Assembly (NCBI GenBank): GCA_041395745.1
Contig: JAWKZV010000002.1
Location: 186,001-250,000, forward strand
Direction of reading: 5' to 3'
DNA from: Porticoccus sp041395745
Lineage (GTDB): Bacteria > Pseudomonadota > Gammaproteobacteria > Pseudomonadales > Porticoccaceae
Length of the DNA: 64,000 bases
Shown here: piece by piece, positions 34,075-41,790 of the stretch
How the letters are laid out: every line of letters begins with the position of its first letter
Position numbering within the stretch: position 1 is the stretch's first letter
Made by a program: the position numbers and the translations under genes
The notes under the pieces: model-generated
What the model was told of the DNA's origin: nothing
Seen by the model: only the letters and a program-made list of their open reading frames with translations
The model's database searches: none

Positions 34075-34245
34075 GAAGATTGCCATTCCTTGTTCAAAGG
34101 TCTGAGGCCAATAAGTCAGTTCACACCTGGGGAGAATACAACCCAAGAGAGTATCAGAATGCCTGAATGTCAAAGAAATGGCCAGCCGTTTTTTTGTTGA
34201 AAGAAGGCTTTGGTTTTTGTCAAAAAATTGACGGGATTGCGGTGG

Positions 34246-34947
34246 TTAGAGGATTGCGCTGGTCCGGATAGACTGCCTTTGAAGTCTCATCAACTGATGG
34301 TGAAGCTCCCTCCGAATGCCTGTTGGTAGAGGCTCGAAAGCTAGCCCTGCACGTATTTCCGGAAGGTTCTTTATGGGTCGCAGGTGGCGAACCTGGGCGT
34401 TGAGTCTGACGGGATGGTGATTTTCAAAGTGAAAATGGCATTTCAATGAGTCACCCAGCCGCGTTTTTTCCTTGCCGGAAAGACGTATTCCGGCACCTGA
34501 GAGAGAAAGATTTTCCAGCTTAGCGGGCTGTGTGTTGCCGGAGTCATTGGTGATACGCAAATTTGGGGCAATATCCTGGCGAAGATGGAGGCGGTAATCA
34601 CTTCTGTGCTCTGTGCGAACGAGTGAGGTGGGTGCGCTCAGTCGGTGGTGCAGGTTTGGGTGGCGCTCTCCGTGATCAAGATAATGGCAAAAAAAGTGAT
34701 ATCTGGTTCCTGAGTATTCTGCTTCCAGTAGCAGTTCTTCCTGGGTGCTGAATGCGTCGTTGCCTGTAGTGGGAATAAACAGGTCTATCAGTAGGTAGTC
34801 AGGTTTCACTTCTATAAGGTGAGTGGAATATTTTCTGCGTTGATCCAAGGCAGTCCCGGAGACGCTGAAAGGTTGTCGAGCAAGACGTAGCCGGTTCAGT
34901 TCCCGCTGAATGTTTTGTGCGGAGCTGATAGTAGTTGTTTCTGGCAA
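34246..34947 (-). CDS. ycgR: YcgR-type PilZ flagellar brake protein
   Basis: 233 residues: an N-terminal YcgR domain (about 1-105) and a C-terminal PilZ domain with the c-di-GMP motif RxxxR (RTEHR, near residue 115) and NxSxxG (NLSLSGAG, near 146). With c-di-GMP bound, such proteins contact the motor and slow the flagellum. It is two bases from flgN and third in the flgM-flgN-ycgR set behind a sigma-28 promoter, the same order as in Pseudomonas aeruginosa, so it is made with late flagellar genes. Confidence 0.9.
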   Translation of the reverse strand: MPETTTISSAQNIQRELNRLRLARQPFSVSGTALDQRRKYSTHLIEVKPDYLLIDLFIPTTGNDAFSTQEELLLEAEYSGTRYHFFCHYLDHGERHPNLHHRLSAPTSLVRTEHRSDYRLHLRQDIAPNLRITNDSGNTQPAKLENLSLSGAGIRLSGKEKTRLGDSLKCHFHFENHHPVRLNAQVRHLRPIKNLPEIRAGLAFEPLPTGIRRELHHQLMRLQRQSIRTSAIL

Positions 34948-34948
34948 C

Positions 34949-35416
34949 TTATGCCTTCCCGAGTGTGCGTGAACTCTTGGATTCTACGGTATCACCGCGA
35001 TCTGAGTATACGGCGACTCCGGTATCGGTCTGGCGAAGTATATTCAGGGCATTTGCTGCATGACGCTGCCGCTTGAGAATGAGCTTTCCGTTATTCTGAT
35101 TGATCGTGCGACATTCGTTCGTCAGGGTTTTGAGTTCTGCGACCAGTGTGGTCAGAGTGTTATCAGAATCGCTGGAGGCAAGAGCATCCAGTGCCTGAAG
35201 CCCGTTCTCCCCGGTCATGTGCTCAACTAGTGCTTCCCTGTTGCGGGTCAGGCTGCTCTGTTGTTCGAGGAGGATGGACTTTTGTGCGACAGATGCCTCG
35301 ATCTGCATGGCATCCTGATTCAGCAATGTCTGTGCTTCCTGCTGTAATGCGTTGCGCAATAGTTTGAGGTGATCCACTTCATCGCGCAGCAACGTCATGA
35401 AAGAGGTGCTGCTCAT
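34949..35416 (-). CDS. flgN: Flagellar export chaperone FlgN
   Basis: 155 residues, almost all helical. FlgN keeps FlgK and FlgL soluble and delivers them to the export gate. Seen: LLRDEVDHLKLLRNALQQEA at the start and the LTNECRTINQNNGKLI block (the NxxNG pattern of FlgN) near residue 100. It abuts flgM with no gap and ycgR two bases later, so translation coupling is probable. Confidence 0.93.
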   Translation of the reverse strand: MSSTSFMTLLRDEVDHLKLLRNALQQEAQTLLNQDAMQIEASVAQKSILLEQQSSLTRNREALVEHMTGENGLQALDALASSDSDNTLTTLVAELKTLTNECRTINQNNGKLILKRQRHAANALNILRQTDTGVAVYSDRGDTVESKSSRTLGKA

Positions 35417-35740
35417 TTATAGGAGGTCTTTTTCTGCTTGCAGTAACTGCGACACGATTCTGTCCGTGTCGATCTGATATTCGCCGTTGGCAATAGCGGT
35501 TTTCAGTTCGTTGACACGGTTACCGTCGATGTCTGGAATGCGATTGAGCGTCTCCTCGAGTCGGGATATCTCCAGCGCCGCGCGGGTCAGGCTGATAGAG
35601 TCGCCATCAACTTGTGGCGCGCCGGCCTTGGTGGAGCTTTCACTGTCGTTGGTCTTGCCGGCGGAGCCAGTTTTCAGTGTGCCCTGGTTAAGGTCGGCCC
35701 GTGGTGGTTTGACGTTCATCTCGTTCTCAATGGGGTTCAT
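35417..35740 (-). CDS. flgM: Anti-sigma-28 factor FlgM
   Basis: 107 residues; the usual length is about 95-105. The N-terminal half is disordered and Ser/Thr/Gly-rich, as in all FlgM proteins, so it can be exported. The C-terminal helices bind FliA: ISLTRAALEISRLEETLNRIPDID and VNELKTAIANGEYQIDTDRI (quoted by the second). Start at ATG 35740 gives a leader about 20 bases from the sigma-28 start site; ATG 35719 is also possible. FlgM holds FliA inactive until the hook is finished. Confidence 0.93.
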   Translation of the reverse strand: MNPIENEMNVKPPRADLNQGTLKTGSAGKTNDSESSTKAGAPQVDGDSISLTRAALEISRLEETLNRIPDIDGNRVNELKTAIANGEYQIDTDRIVSQLLQAEKDLL

Positions 35741-35767
35741 GGCGAGCAATAATGGTTCCTGTTTCCT

Positions 35768-35794
35768 ATATCGGCAGTATGGTGAAAAACTTTA
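35768..35794 (-). promoter_or_regulatory. Sigma-28 promoter of flgMN-ycgR
   Basis: Minus strand: TAAAGTTT, 11 bases, GCCGATAT. The -35 is perfect and the -10 has seven of eight consensus bases (GCCGATAA). It lies between flgA and flgM, about 28 bases before the flgM ATG. FlgM made from this promoter depends on FliA, giving a feedback loop. Confidence 0.93.
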
Positions 35795-35801
35795 GCATTC
35801 T

Positions 35802-36515
35802 CTAGGGAATGGAAACGGATCCATCCTGGTTGACGATGCCTTCAAGCTGTTGGCCGCTGCTGGTGTTTGTGACTCTGACTCTCTCGCCAACAGCAGCATC
35901 GCCGTTAGCCTTTCCTTGCATGCTGACATTCAGGCCGCCGCTACCGGCGACAAGTACTACCAGTTGTCCCCGTTTAACCACTTTCGGGGCTCTTAAATAA
36001 TTCGCTTTTATCGGCGAACCGGCATTCAGCTGGCGCGTGAGTTCCATGCCTACAATCTGAGCCGGGTCATACAGAATGCCATTTTGGGTGTCCAGTGGTA
36101 GGCCTGTAATCACCAGATCTTCTGCAGTAATGACGGTATTTCTCGCCAGTGTTCTGGCCAGAACCGGGATATCTACCTCACCTGTAACCTGGGCTCTGAC
36201 ATAAATAGTCCATGGCTCGGGTGACCTGCAACGTACGCCAATGTTCATGTTCCCGAGCGAGGTGGTTCCGGGTGGGATGGATGTTTCCAGGGGGTGATCG
36301 CAGTTTGGCAATTGCAGGTGTTCGTCCAGTGGGCGGATAGCTACATTTACTTTGTTGTAGCCAAGCCCTGACGTGTATTGCCGGGCGGCTTCCGTGCAGG
36401 CTTGTTCGATGCTGGAAAGAGGCTGGACGGAGGTGGCCATAGAAGGTGGTGCCAGCCCGATGGCAGAGATCATGCCGAATAAAAAGAAGAATGCCGTCCG
36501 CCAGAATTTTGTCAT
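35802..36515 (-). CDS. flgA: Flagellar P-ring chaperone FlgA
   Basis: 237 residues with a Sec signal peptide (about residues 1-29; ATS-V cut) and the SAF/FlgA C-terminal domain (VPVLARTLARNTVITAEDL, then GMELTRQLNAGSPIKANYL, each under 20 quoted residues apart). It assists FlgI P-ring assembly in the periplasm. Start ATG 36515 is chosen; a TTG at 36521 precedes it. A sigma-54 promoter lies 34 bases upstream. It is divergent from flgB, as in most gammaproteobacteria. Confidence 0.95.
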   Translation of the reverse strand: MTKFWRTAFFFLFGMISAIGLAPPSMATSVQPLSSIEQACTEAARQYTSGLGYNKVNVAIRPLDEHLQLPNCDHPLETSIPPGTTSLGNMNIGVRCRSPEPWTIYVRAQVTGEVDIPVLARTLARNTVITAEDLVITGLPLDTQNGILYDPAQIVGMELTRQLNAGSPIKANYLRAPKVVKRGQLVVLVAGSGGLNVSMQGKANGDAAVGERVRVTNTSSGQQLEGIVNQDGSVSIP

Positions 36516-36548
36516 TTTCAATCAAACCTGCCCCGTTATTTACCTTAC

Positions 36549-36564
36549 AGCATGATTCGTGCCA
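36549..36564 (-). promoter_or_regulatory. Sigma-54 promoter of flgA
   Basis: Minus strand TGGCACG-AATC-ATGCT: perfect -24 heptamer and -12 GC with GG-N10-GC spacing. It is 34 bases from the flgA ATG. FleQ is the expected activator. Confidence 0.92.
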
Positions 36565-36712
36565 GTTTTTTCGGAGTGGCAATTGCGGTACCTGGATCAA
36601 TTGGCAGTTGCGGCAAAGTTTGCCGTTGGTGATGGCGGTAATTGCCGCTGTTGGCTTACCGTGCCGAGTGATATGTCTTCTAACATTATGAAAAAAAAAC
36701 AACTTTATAAGT

Positions 36713-36728
36713 TGGCATGTTATGTGAA
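36713..36728 (+). promoter_or_regulatory. Weak sigma-54-like element before flgB
   Basis: TGGCATG-TTAT-GTGAA: -24 box good, but -12 has GA in place of GC, so it is a weak match. The distance to flgB ATG (26 bases) is right. No better GG-N10-GC is close by. Confidence 0.35.
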
Positions 36729-36754
36729 TGTATAGGATGAAAGAGGTGTTTGGT

Positions 36755-37138
36755 ATGGGTGTGATCGACAAGGTTTTTGGTATTTCTCCGGCAGTGCTGG
36801 CTTTGCGCTCCCAGCGTACAGAGATGATCTCGGCAAACCTGGCCAATGCGGACACCCCTGGATACAAGGCGGTCGATCTGGACTTCAAAGCTGCGTTGGA
36901 AAATGAAATGGGTATGGGTGCTCTGCGACTCACCAATGAGCGCCATATGGCTCTGGCAGATGGTTTTCATGGCGAAATGCTGTATCGGGTGCCGGCTCAG
37001 CCTTCGTTGGATGGCAATACGGTGGAAAGTGACTGGGAGCACATGGCGTTTATGGAAAATGCGGTGCGTTATGAGGCTAGCCTGAATTTTCTGGATGCCC
37101 GCATCAAGTCAACGCTGGCCGCCTTGAGAGGTGAGTGA
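36755..37138 (+). CDS. flgB: Flagellar basal-body rod protein FlgB
   Basis: 127 residues. Rod protein family: the ANLANADTPGYKA motif near residue 28 is shared by rod and hook proteins. I place the start at ATG 36755 (AGAGGTG Shine-Dalgarno) since MGVIDKVFG aligns with FlgB N-termini, not the earlier ATG-like frame at 36728. The C-terminal helix is present. It heads flgBCDEFGHIJKL, divergent from flgA. Confidence 0.95.
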   Translation: MGVIDKVFGISPAVLALRSQRTEMISANLANADTPGYKAVDLDFKAALENEMGMGALRLTNERHMALADGFHGEMLYRVPAQPSLDGNTVESDWEHMAFMENAVRYEASLNFLDARIKSTLAALRGE

Positions 37139-37140
37139 TC

Positions 37141-37551
37141 ATGGGGTTGTTTAATGTTTTTGACGTATCTGGTTCCGCTCTGACGGCCCAGAGTGTCCGG
37201 CTCAACACCATTTCCAGCAACCTGGCCAATGCTGAGGTGGTGAGCAGCAGTGAGGAGGCTGTTTACCGAGCAAAGTACCCCTACTTCTCGACGGTGTTTG
37301 ATGAGTTTGGCGAAGGCAAGAGTGAAGGTGTCAAGGTGGAGCGGGTGGTGACCTCGCAGGTTCCTCCCCGCAAAGAGTATCAGCCCTCTCACCCGATGGC
37401 GGACGAGCAGGGCTACATCTATATGCCCAACGTCAATCTGGTGGAAGAGATGGCCAATATGATTTCGGCGTCGCGCTCTTACCAGAGCAATGTGGAGGCG
37501 ATGAATACCGCCAAGCAGTTGATTGTCCGGACGCTGAGTCTCGGGCGCTGA
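37141..37551 (+). CDS. flgC: Flagellar basal-body rod protein FlgC
   Basis: 136 residues. N-terminal SGSALTAQSVRLNTISSNLANAE is the rod/hook signature; C-terminal NVNLVEEMANMISASRSYQ then NVEAMNTAKQ is typical. FlgC forms the proximal rod above FliE/FlgB. Start ATG 37141 is preferred to GTG 37135; GAGAGGTGA is a good Shine-Dalgarno. Only two bases separate the flgB stop from this ATG. Confidence 0.96.
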   Translation: MGLFNVFDVSGSALTAQSVRLNTISSNLANAEVVSSSEEAVYRAKYPYFSTVFDEFGEGKSEGVKVERVVTSQVPPRKEYQPSHPMADEQGYIYMPNVNLVEEMANMISASRSYQSNVEAMNTAKQLIVRTLSLGR

Positions 37552-37575
37552 CAGATTGTGGGAGCACAGTGAATC

Positions 37576-38247
37576 ATGAGTACGGTAGCCAGTCTTTCTG
37601 AGTTGTTTCCGGATACTTCGGCCGGGAACAAGATCAAAAACAATCCCAGTGAGCTTGGTCAGGAAGATTTTATGACCCTGCTGGTGACGCAGCTGGAAAA
37701 CCAGGATCCCACCAAGCCGATGGATAACCTGCAGTTCATTAGTCAGTTGGCTCAGTTCGGCACGGTATCCGGTATCCAGGAGTTGCAGCAAAGTTTTGGG
37801 GATCTGTCGTCGGCACTCTATTCGGGCCAGGTGTTGCAGGCTTCCAGTCTGGTGGGCAAGCAGGTGACTACCGGCTCCAACCTGGCGTTGCTTGAAAGTG
37901 CTGATGGGGTCAGTGGCACTATCGAGCTTCCAGCCAATGCTACCTCTGTCAATCTGTATGTGCAGGATGTCAATGGTCGCCTGGTTTATAGCAGAGCGCT
38001 GGGTCCGGCAGCTGCTGGAAACTTTCAGGTGAACTGGGATGGGCTGGATGAGGACGGCAACGCATTGCCCGCCGGGCAGTATCGGCTCAGTGCGGAGGGT
38101 TATATCAATGGCCAGAACAGTGCGCTGGTCGTGAACGCGCACAACCGTGTCGATTCTGTGACGGTGGGCGGCGATGGCACAGGGGTTCTCCTCAATCTGG
38201 CAGACGGCAATCAGGTTTCGCTCTCACAGGTGAGCAGTTTCAGGTAA
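37576..38247 (+). CDS. flgD: Hook cap / hook assembly scaffold FlgD
   Basis: 223 residues, the FlgD length. N-terminal region includes LGQEDFMTLLVTQLENQDP and QFISQLAQFGTVSGI, both canonical. The C-terminal half has FlgD Ig-like and tudor-like segments (NWDGLDEDGNALPAGQYRL). FlgD caps the growing hook and is discarded later. Located between flgC and flgE in the usual order. Confidence 0.96.
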   Translation: MSTVASLSELFPDTSAGNKIKNNPSELGQEDFMTLLVTQLENQDPTKPMDNLQFISQLAQFGTVSGIQELQQSFGDLSSALYSGQVLQASSLVGKQVTTGSNLALLESADGVSGTIELPANATSVNLYVQDVNGRLVYSRALGPAAAGNFQVNWDGLDEDGNALPAGQYRLSAEGYINGQNSALVVNAHNRVDSVTVGGDGTGVLLNLADGNQVSLSQVSSFR

Positions 38248-38279
38248 CGGTTTCATATTTGGTATCCAGGAGATAAGTC

Positions 38280-39545
38280 ATGGCATTTGATACAGCAGTG
38301 TCCGGTATTAAGGCGGCAACCGCTGATCTCGGTGTGATCGGTAATAACATTGCCAACAGTTCCACCACCGGTTTCAAACTGTCCCGGGCGGAGTTCGCAG
38401 ATGTCTACGCTACCAGCCTGCTGGGTGCGGGTGGCAATGCGATTGGTAAGGGGGTGAGTCTGGCCGGAGTAACGCAGGAGTTTACCCAGGGTAATATCAG
38501 TTTCACCAATAATGCCCTGGATCTGGCCATTAACGGCAATGGTTTCTTTCTGCTTAGCGATGATGGAGCATCGCTGTATACCCGGGCGGGCAATTTTCAG
38601 GTAGACCGGGAAGGCTTCATTGTCACCAGTGAAGGGCATCGTTTGCAGGCATTTCAGGTGGACGGTGCGGGTAATATCACCGGACAGGTGGGTGACCTGC
38701 AGTTGGATACCTCTCTGATTGACCCCAACCCCACCGGCCTGGTTGATATCACTCTCAATCTTGACTCGAGGGAGGTAGCACCGCTGGTGCCTTTTGGTGG
38801 TCCTTTTGACGCCTTTGCCACGCCGCCCACTTCACCGGACAGCGATTCCTATAACGCCACCAGTTCCACCACCATCTACGACGGTCTGGGCAACCCCCAC
38901 GTTCTGAGCCTGTTCTTTGCGAAGACGGCCACTGCCAACGAGTGGGAGGTTCATACCATGGTGGATGGTGTGACTACCTCCGGTCCGGATACTCTGACAT
39001 TTCAGTCCAATGGTCAGTTCGACCCAGCCACCTTGCCTATCGAGTTGAATATTGCCGGTTGGACACCGCTCAATGATAACGGCCAGCCCACAGGTGCCGC
39101 TGTCCAGGATTTCAATATTTCCCTTTCCAGTGGTACTCAGTTCGGTTCCGAGTATGCCGTCAGCACAATCGTTCAGGACGGCTACACCACCGGTCAGTTG
39201 CGCGGGCTGGAAATTGACGATACCGGTGTGGCCTTTGCCCGCTATACCAACGGTCAGGCGAGAGCCCTTGGGCAGGTTGCCATCGCCGGATTTACCAACC
39301 CCAACGGCCTCCAGCCGCTGGGCGATACCACCTGGGCGGAAACCTTTTCTTCCGGTTCCGCCACGCTCGGTGAGCCGGGCAGTTCCGGGCTTGGGGTGAT
39401 TCAGTCAGGGGCGCTGGAAGATTCCAATGTGGAGATTACCGAGCAGCTGGTGAACATGATTATTGCCCAGCGCAACTTCCAGGCGAATGCGCAGGTAATC
39501 CAGACAGAAGACGCCGTGACCCAGACCGTGATCAATCTCCGCTAA
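38280..39545 (+). CDS. flgE: Flagellar hook protein FlgE
   Basis: 421 residues; hook subunit. N-terminal MAFDTAVSGIKAATADL and NNIANSSTTGFK give the D0 signature; the middle has a FlgE beta domain (residues about 75-300); the C-terminus ALEDSNVEITEQLVNMI then IIAQRNFQANAQVIQTEDA closes D0. Export by the flagellar T3SS needs no cleaved signal. Normal length for a Pseudomonas-like FlgE. Confidence 0.97.
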   Translation: MAFDTAVSGIKAATADLGVIGNNIANSSTTGFKLSRAEFADVYATSLLGAGGNAIGKGVSLAGVTQEFTQGNISFTNNALDLAINGNGFFLLSDDGASLYTRAGNFQVDREGFIVTSEGHRLQAFQVDGAGNITGQVGDLQLDTSLIDPNPTGLVDITLNLDSREVAPLVPFGGPFDAFATPPTSPDSDSYNATSSTTIYDGLGNPHVLSLFFAKTATANEWEVHTMVDGVTTSGPDTLTFQSNGQFDPATLPIELNIAGWTPLNDNGQPTGAAVQDFNISLSSGTQFGSEYAVSTIVQDGYTTGQLRGLEIDDTGVAFARYTNGQARALGQVAIAGFTNPNGLQPLGDTTWAETFSSGSATLGEPGSSGLGVIQSGALEDSNVEITEQLVNMIIAQRNFQANAQVIQTEDAVTQTVINLR

Positions 39546-39561
39546 TTGAAGGAATAAGGCT

Positions 39562-40302
39562 GTGGACCAGTTCATCTACATTGCGGCGGCGGGTGCTCGG
39601 GAGACCATGATGGCTCAGGCGCTCAACAGCCATAACCTGGCCAACACCGCGACGCCCGGCTTTCGTGCGGATCTGGCAGCAGCCCGTTCTGCGTATCTGT
39701 CAGGCTCTGGAGTCACCAGTCGGGCCTATGCCAATTACCAGGGCCAGGGCATCGACGGTCGCCCGGGAGTCATCAACGCTACCGGTCGTGATCTGGATGT
39801 GGCGGTGAATGGTGTGGGTTGGATGGTGGTGCAAACCGGAGATGGCGAGGAAGTGCTGAGTCGTCGTGGTGATCTGCGCATTGATGCCTATGGACAATTG
39901 ATCAATGGTGCTGGGCAGCAGATGGTTGGGAAATCTGGTCCCGTCGCGCTGCCTGCATACCAGGAACTCAATATCGGCACCGATGGCACCATTTCCATTG
40001 TGCCCCTGGGAGAAGACCCCAACACATTGATTGAGGTGGATCGCCTCAAACTGGTCAATCCGGACGAATCGCTGTTGTTGAAAGGCCGCGATGGGCTTGT
40101 GCGGATTCAGGGCGGCGAGCCTGCTGTGGCAGATGCCGCCGTCAGGCTGATACCGGGTTCCCTGGAGAGTAGCAACGTCAACGCTGTGGAGTCCATGGTG
40201 AGAATGATTGAGCTGGCCAGGCAGTTCGAGACCCATGTAAAGATGATCAGAACTGCTGAGCAGCTGGATCAGTCATCTGCTGAATTGATGCGTTTGAGCT
40301 AG
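39562..40302 (+). CDS. flgF: Flagellar rod protein FlgF
   Basis: 246 residues, start GTG 39562. N-terminus MDQFIYIAAAGARETMMAQ is the FlgF type; NSHNLANTATPGFRADL is the rod motif. The C-terminus GSLESSNVNAVESMVRMIEL is conserved. FlgF is a proximal-rod protein located between FlgC and FlgG. It is 16 bases after flgE with no promoter seen. Confidence 0.96.
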   Translation: MDQFIYIAAAGARETMMAQALNSHNLANTATPGFRADLAAARSAYLSGSGVTSRAYANYQGQGIDGRPGVINATGRDLDVAVNGVGWMVVQTGDGEEVLSRRGDLRIDAYGQLINGAGQQMVGKSGPVALPAYQELNIGTDGTISIVPLGEDPNTLIEVDRLKLVNPDESLLLKGRDGLVRIQGGEPAVADAAVRLIPGSLESSNVNAVESMVRMIELARQFETHVKMIRTAEQLDQSSAELMRLS

Positions 40303-40313
40303 AGGATAATGAC

Positions 40314-41099
40314 ATGAACCAGGCACTCTGGATTGCAAAGACCGGGCTGGATGCCCAGCAGACCAAAATGTCCACCATCGCCAACAACCTCGCCAACGCC
40401 GGAACCACTGGCTACAAGCGTGGCAGGGCAATTTTCGAAGATCTGCTATACCAGAATGTCCGTCAGGTGGGCGCTCAGTCTTCCCAGGATACCCAGCTAC
40501 CTTCCGGTCTGATGCTCGGTACCGGTGTGCGTGTGGTGGCCACTGAAAAACTATTCACCCAGGGCAATCTGGCCCAGACCGACAACCTGTTGGATATGGC
40601 CATTCAGGGTCGGGGCTTCTTTCAGGTGCTGCTGCCTGATGGCACTCAGGCCTATACCCGTGATGGTTCTTTCCAGGTGGACGACCAGGGACAGATGGTG
40701 ACATCCGCCGGTTATGTGATGCAGCCCTCTGTCACCATCCCGGAAAATGCACTGGCGGTGAATATAGGCTCGGATGGGACTGTTTCGGTCAGGTTGCCGG
40801 GTTCATCGGCAGTCAGCCAGATCGGCACCATACAGCTGGCGGATTTCGTCAATCCGGCGGGTCTGCAGCCTATTGGTGAGAACCTGTTCCTGGAGTCCAA
40901 TGCCAGTGGTTCGCCCCAGACTGGCAATCCCAGCCTGAACGGGCTGGGAACCGTGGTGCAGGGTTATGTGGAAAGTTCCAATGTCAACGTGGTGGAAGAG
41001 CTGGTCAATATGATCGAAACCCAGCGCACCTACGAGATGAACTCAAAGGCGATTTCAACCACAGATCAGATGCTGCAATACGTGGCCAATAATTTGTAA
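40314..41099 (+). CDS. flgG: Distal rod protein FlgG
   Basis: 261 residues, usual for FlgG. N-terminus MNQALWIAKTGLDAQQTKM and ANNLANAGTTGYKRGR; YVESSNVNVVEELVNMIETQ at the C-terminus. It forms the distal rod that crosses the peptidoglycan and meets the P and L rings. Twelve bases after flgF, inside the flgB-L run. Confidence 0.97.
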   Translation: MNQALWIAKTGLDAQQTKMSTIANNLANAGTTGYKRGRAIFEDLLYQNVRQVGAQSSQDTQLPSGLMLGTGVRVVATEKLFTQGNLAQTDNLLDMAIQGRGFFQVLLPDGTQAYTRDGSFQVDDQGQMVTSAGYVMQPSVTIPENALAVNIGSDGTVSVRLPGSSAVSQIGTIQLADFVNPAGLQPIGENLFLESNASGSPQTGNPSLNGLGTVVQGYVESSNVNVVEELVNMIETQRTYEMNSKAISTTDQMLQYVANNL

Positions 41100-41109
41100 G
41101 GTGGCGGAG

Positions 41110-41778
41110 ATGATTAGGAGGCTTCTGGTGTTATCGGCGTGTCTTCTTCCGCTGCTGTCGGGCTGTAGCAACATGCCTCGGGACAGTCATCCGGATTACG
41201 CTCCGGCAGAGTTTGTCGAAGTGCCGGAGCAGCCATCCCTTGAGCCGAGTGGCTCGATCTTCATGGATGCCCGCAACGTCAGTCTTTTCGAGGATGTGCG
41301 CGCCCGGCAGGTGGGGGATATTGTGACGGTAATCCTCGCTGAATCTACGGATGCCGCCAAGACCAGTGATACCTCGTTGGACAAAAGTGGTGGCACGTCC
41401 ATTGCGGACCCGGTGATTGGCAGTAACTCCAACTTCAATCTTGGTGTGGATCTATCCTCCGAAAGTGGCTTTGCCGGTGAGAGTTCCAGTAATCAGAGCA
41501 ATAGTCTCACCGGCAGTATTGCCGTGAACGTGGTGAAGGTTTACCCGAACGGCAATCTTTACGTGCAGGGTGAAAAGTGGATACAGATCAACCAGGGGCA
41601 CGAATTCATCCGCCTGCGTGGGATCATTCGCCCGGTAGATATTTCGTCCACCAATACCGTGCTCTCCACCAAAGTCGCTGATGCCAGGATTTCCTACGGC
41701 GGAACAGGTGCTCCCGCAGAAGTGAATGTGGTGGGCTGGTTGTCTCGGTTTTTTATGAGCCCGCTGTGGCCGTTTTAA
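41110..41778 (+). CDS. flgH: L-ring lipoprotein FlgH
   Basis: 222 residues. Lipoprotein signal with lipobox LSGC (Cys19), then SNMPRDSHPDY. The domain has GSIFMDARNVSLFEDVRARQVGD, quoted by SLFEDVRARQVGDIVTVIL, and the C-terminal VADARISYGGTG. Forms the outer-membrane L ring. I use ATG 41110; GTG 41101 is another start three residues earlier in frame. Confidence 0.95.
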   Translation: MIRRLLVLSACLLPLLSGCSNMPRDSHPDYAPAEFVEVPEQPSLEPSGSIFMDARNVSLFEDVRARQVGDIVTVILAESTDAAKTSDTSLDKSGGTSIADPVIGSNSNFNLGVDLSSESGFAGESSSNQSNSLTGSIAVNVVKVYPNGNLYVQGEKWIQINQGHEFIRLRGIIRPVDISSTNTVLSTKVADARISYGGTGAPAEVNVVGWLSRFFMSPLWPF

Positions 41779-41790
41779 GGAGAGGCAGTC

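Noticed and set aside
36573..36587. Plus-strand GG-N10-GC as a flgB sigma-54 promoter
   Set aside because: The -24 box matches poorly and it lies about 170 bases from flgB; only spacing fits.
37069..38142. 357-codon minus-strand frame over flgC and flgD
   Set aside because: Antisense of two recognised flagellar genes.
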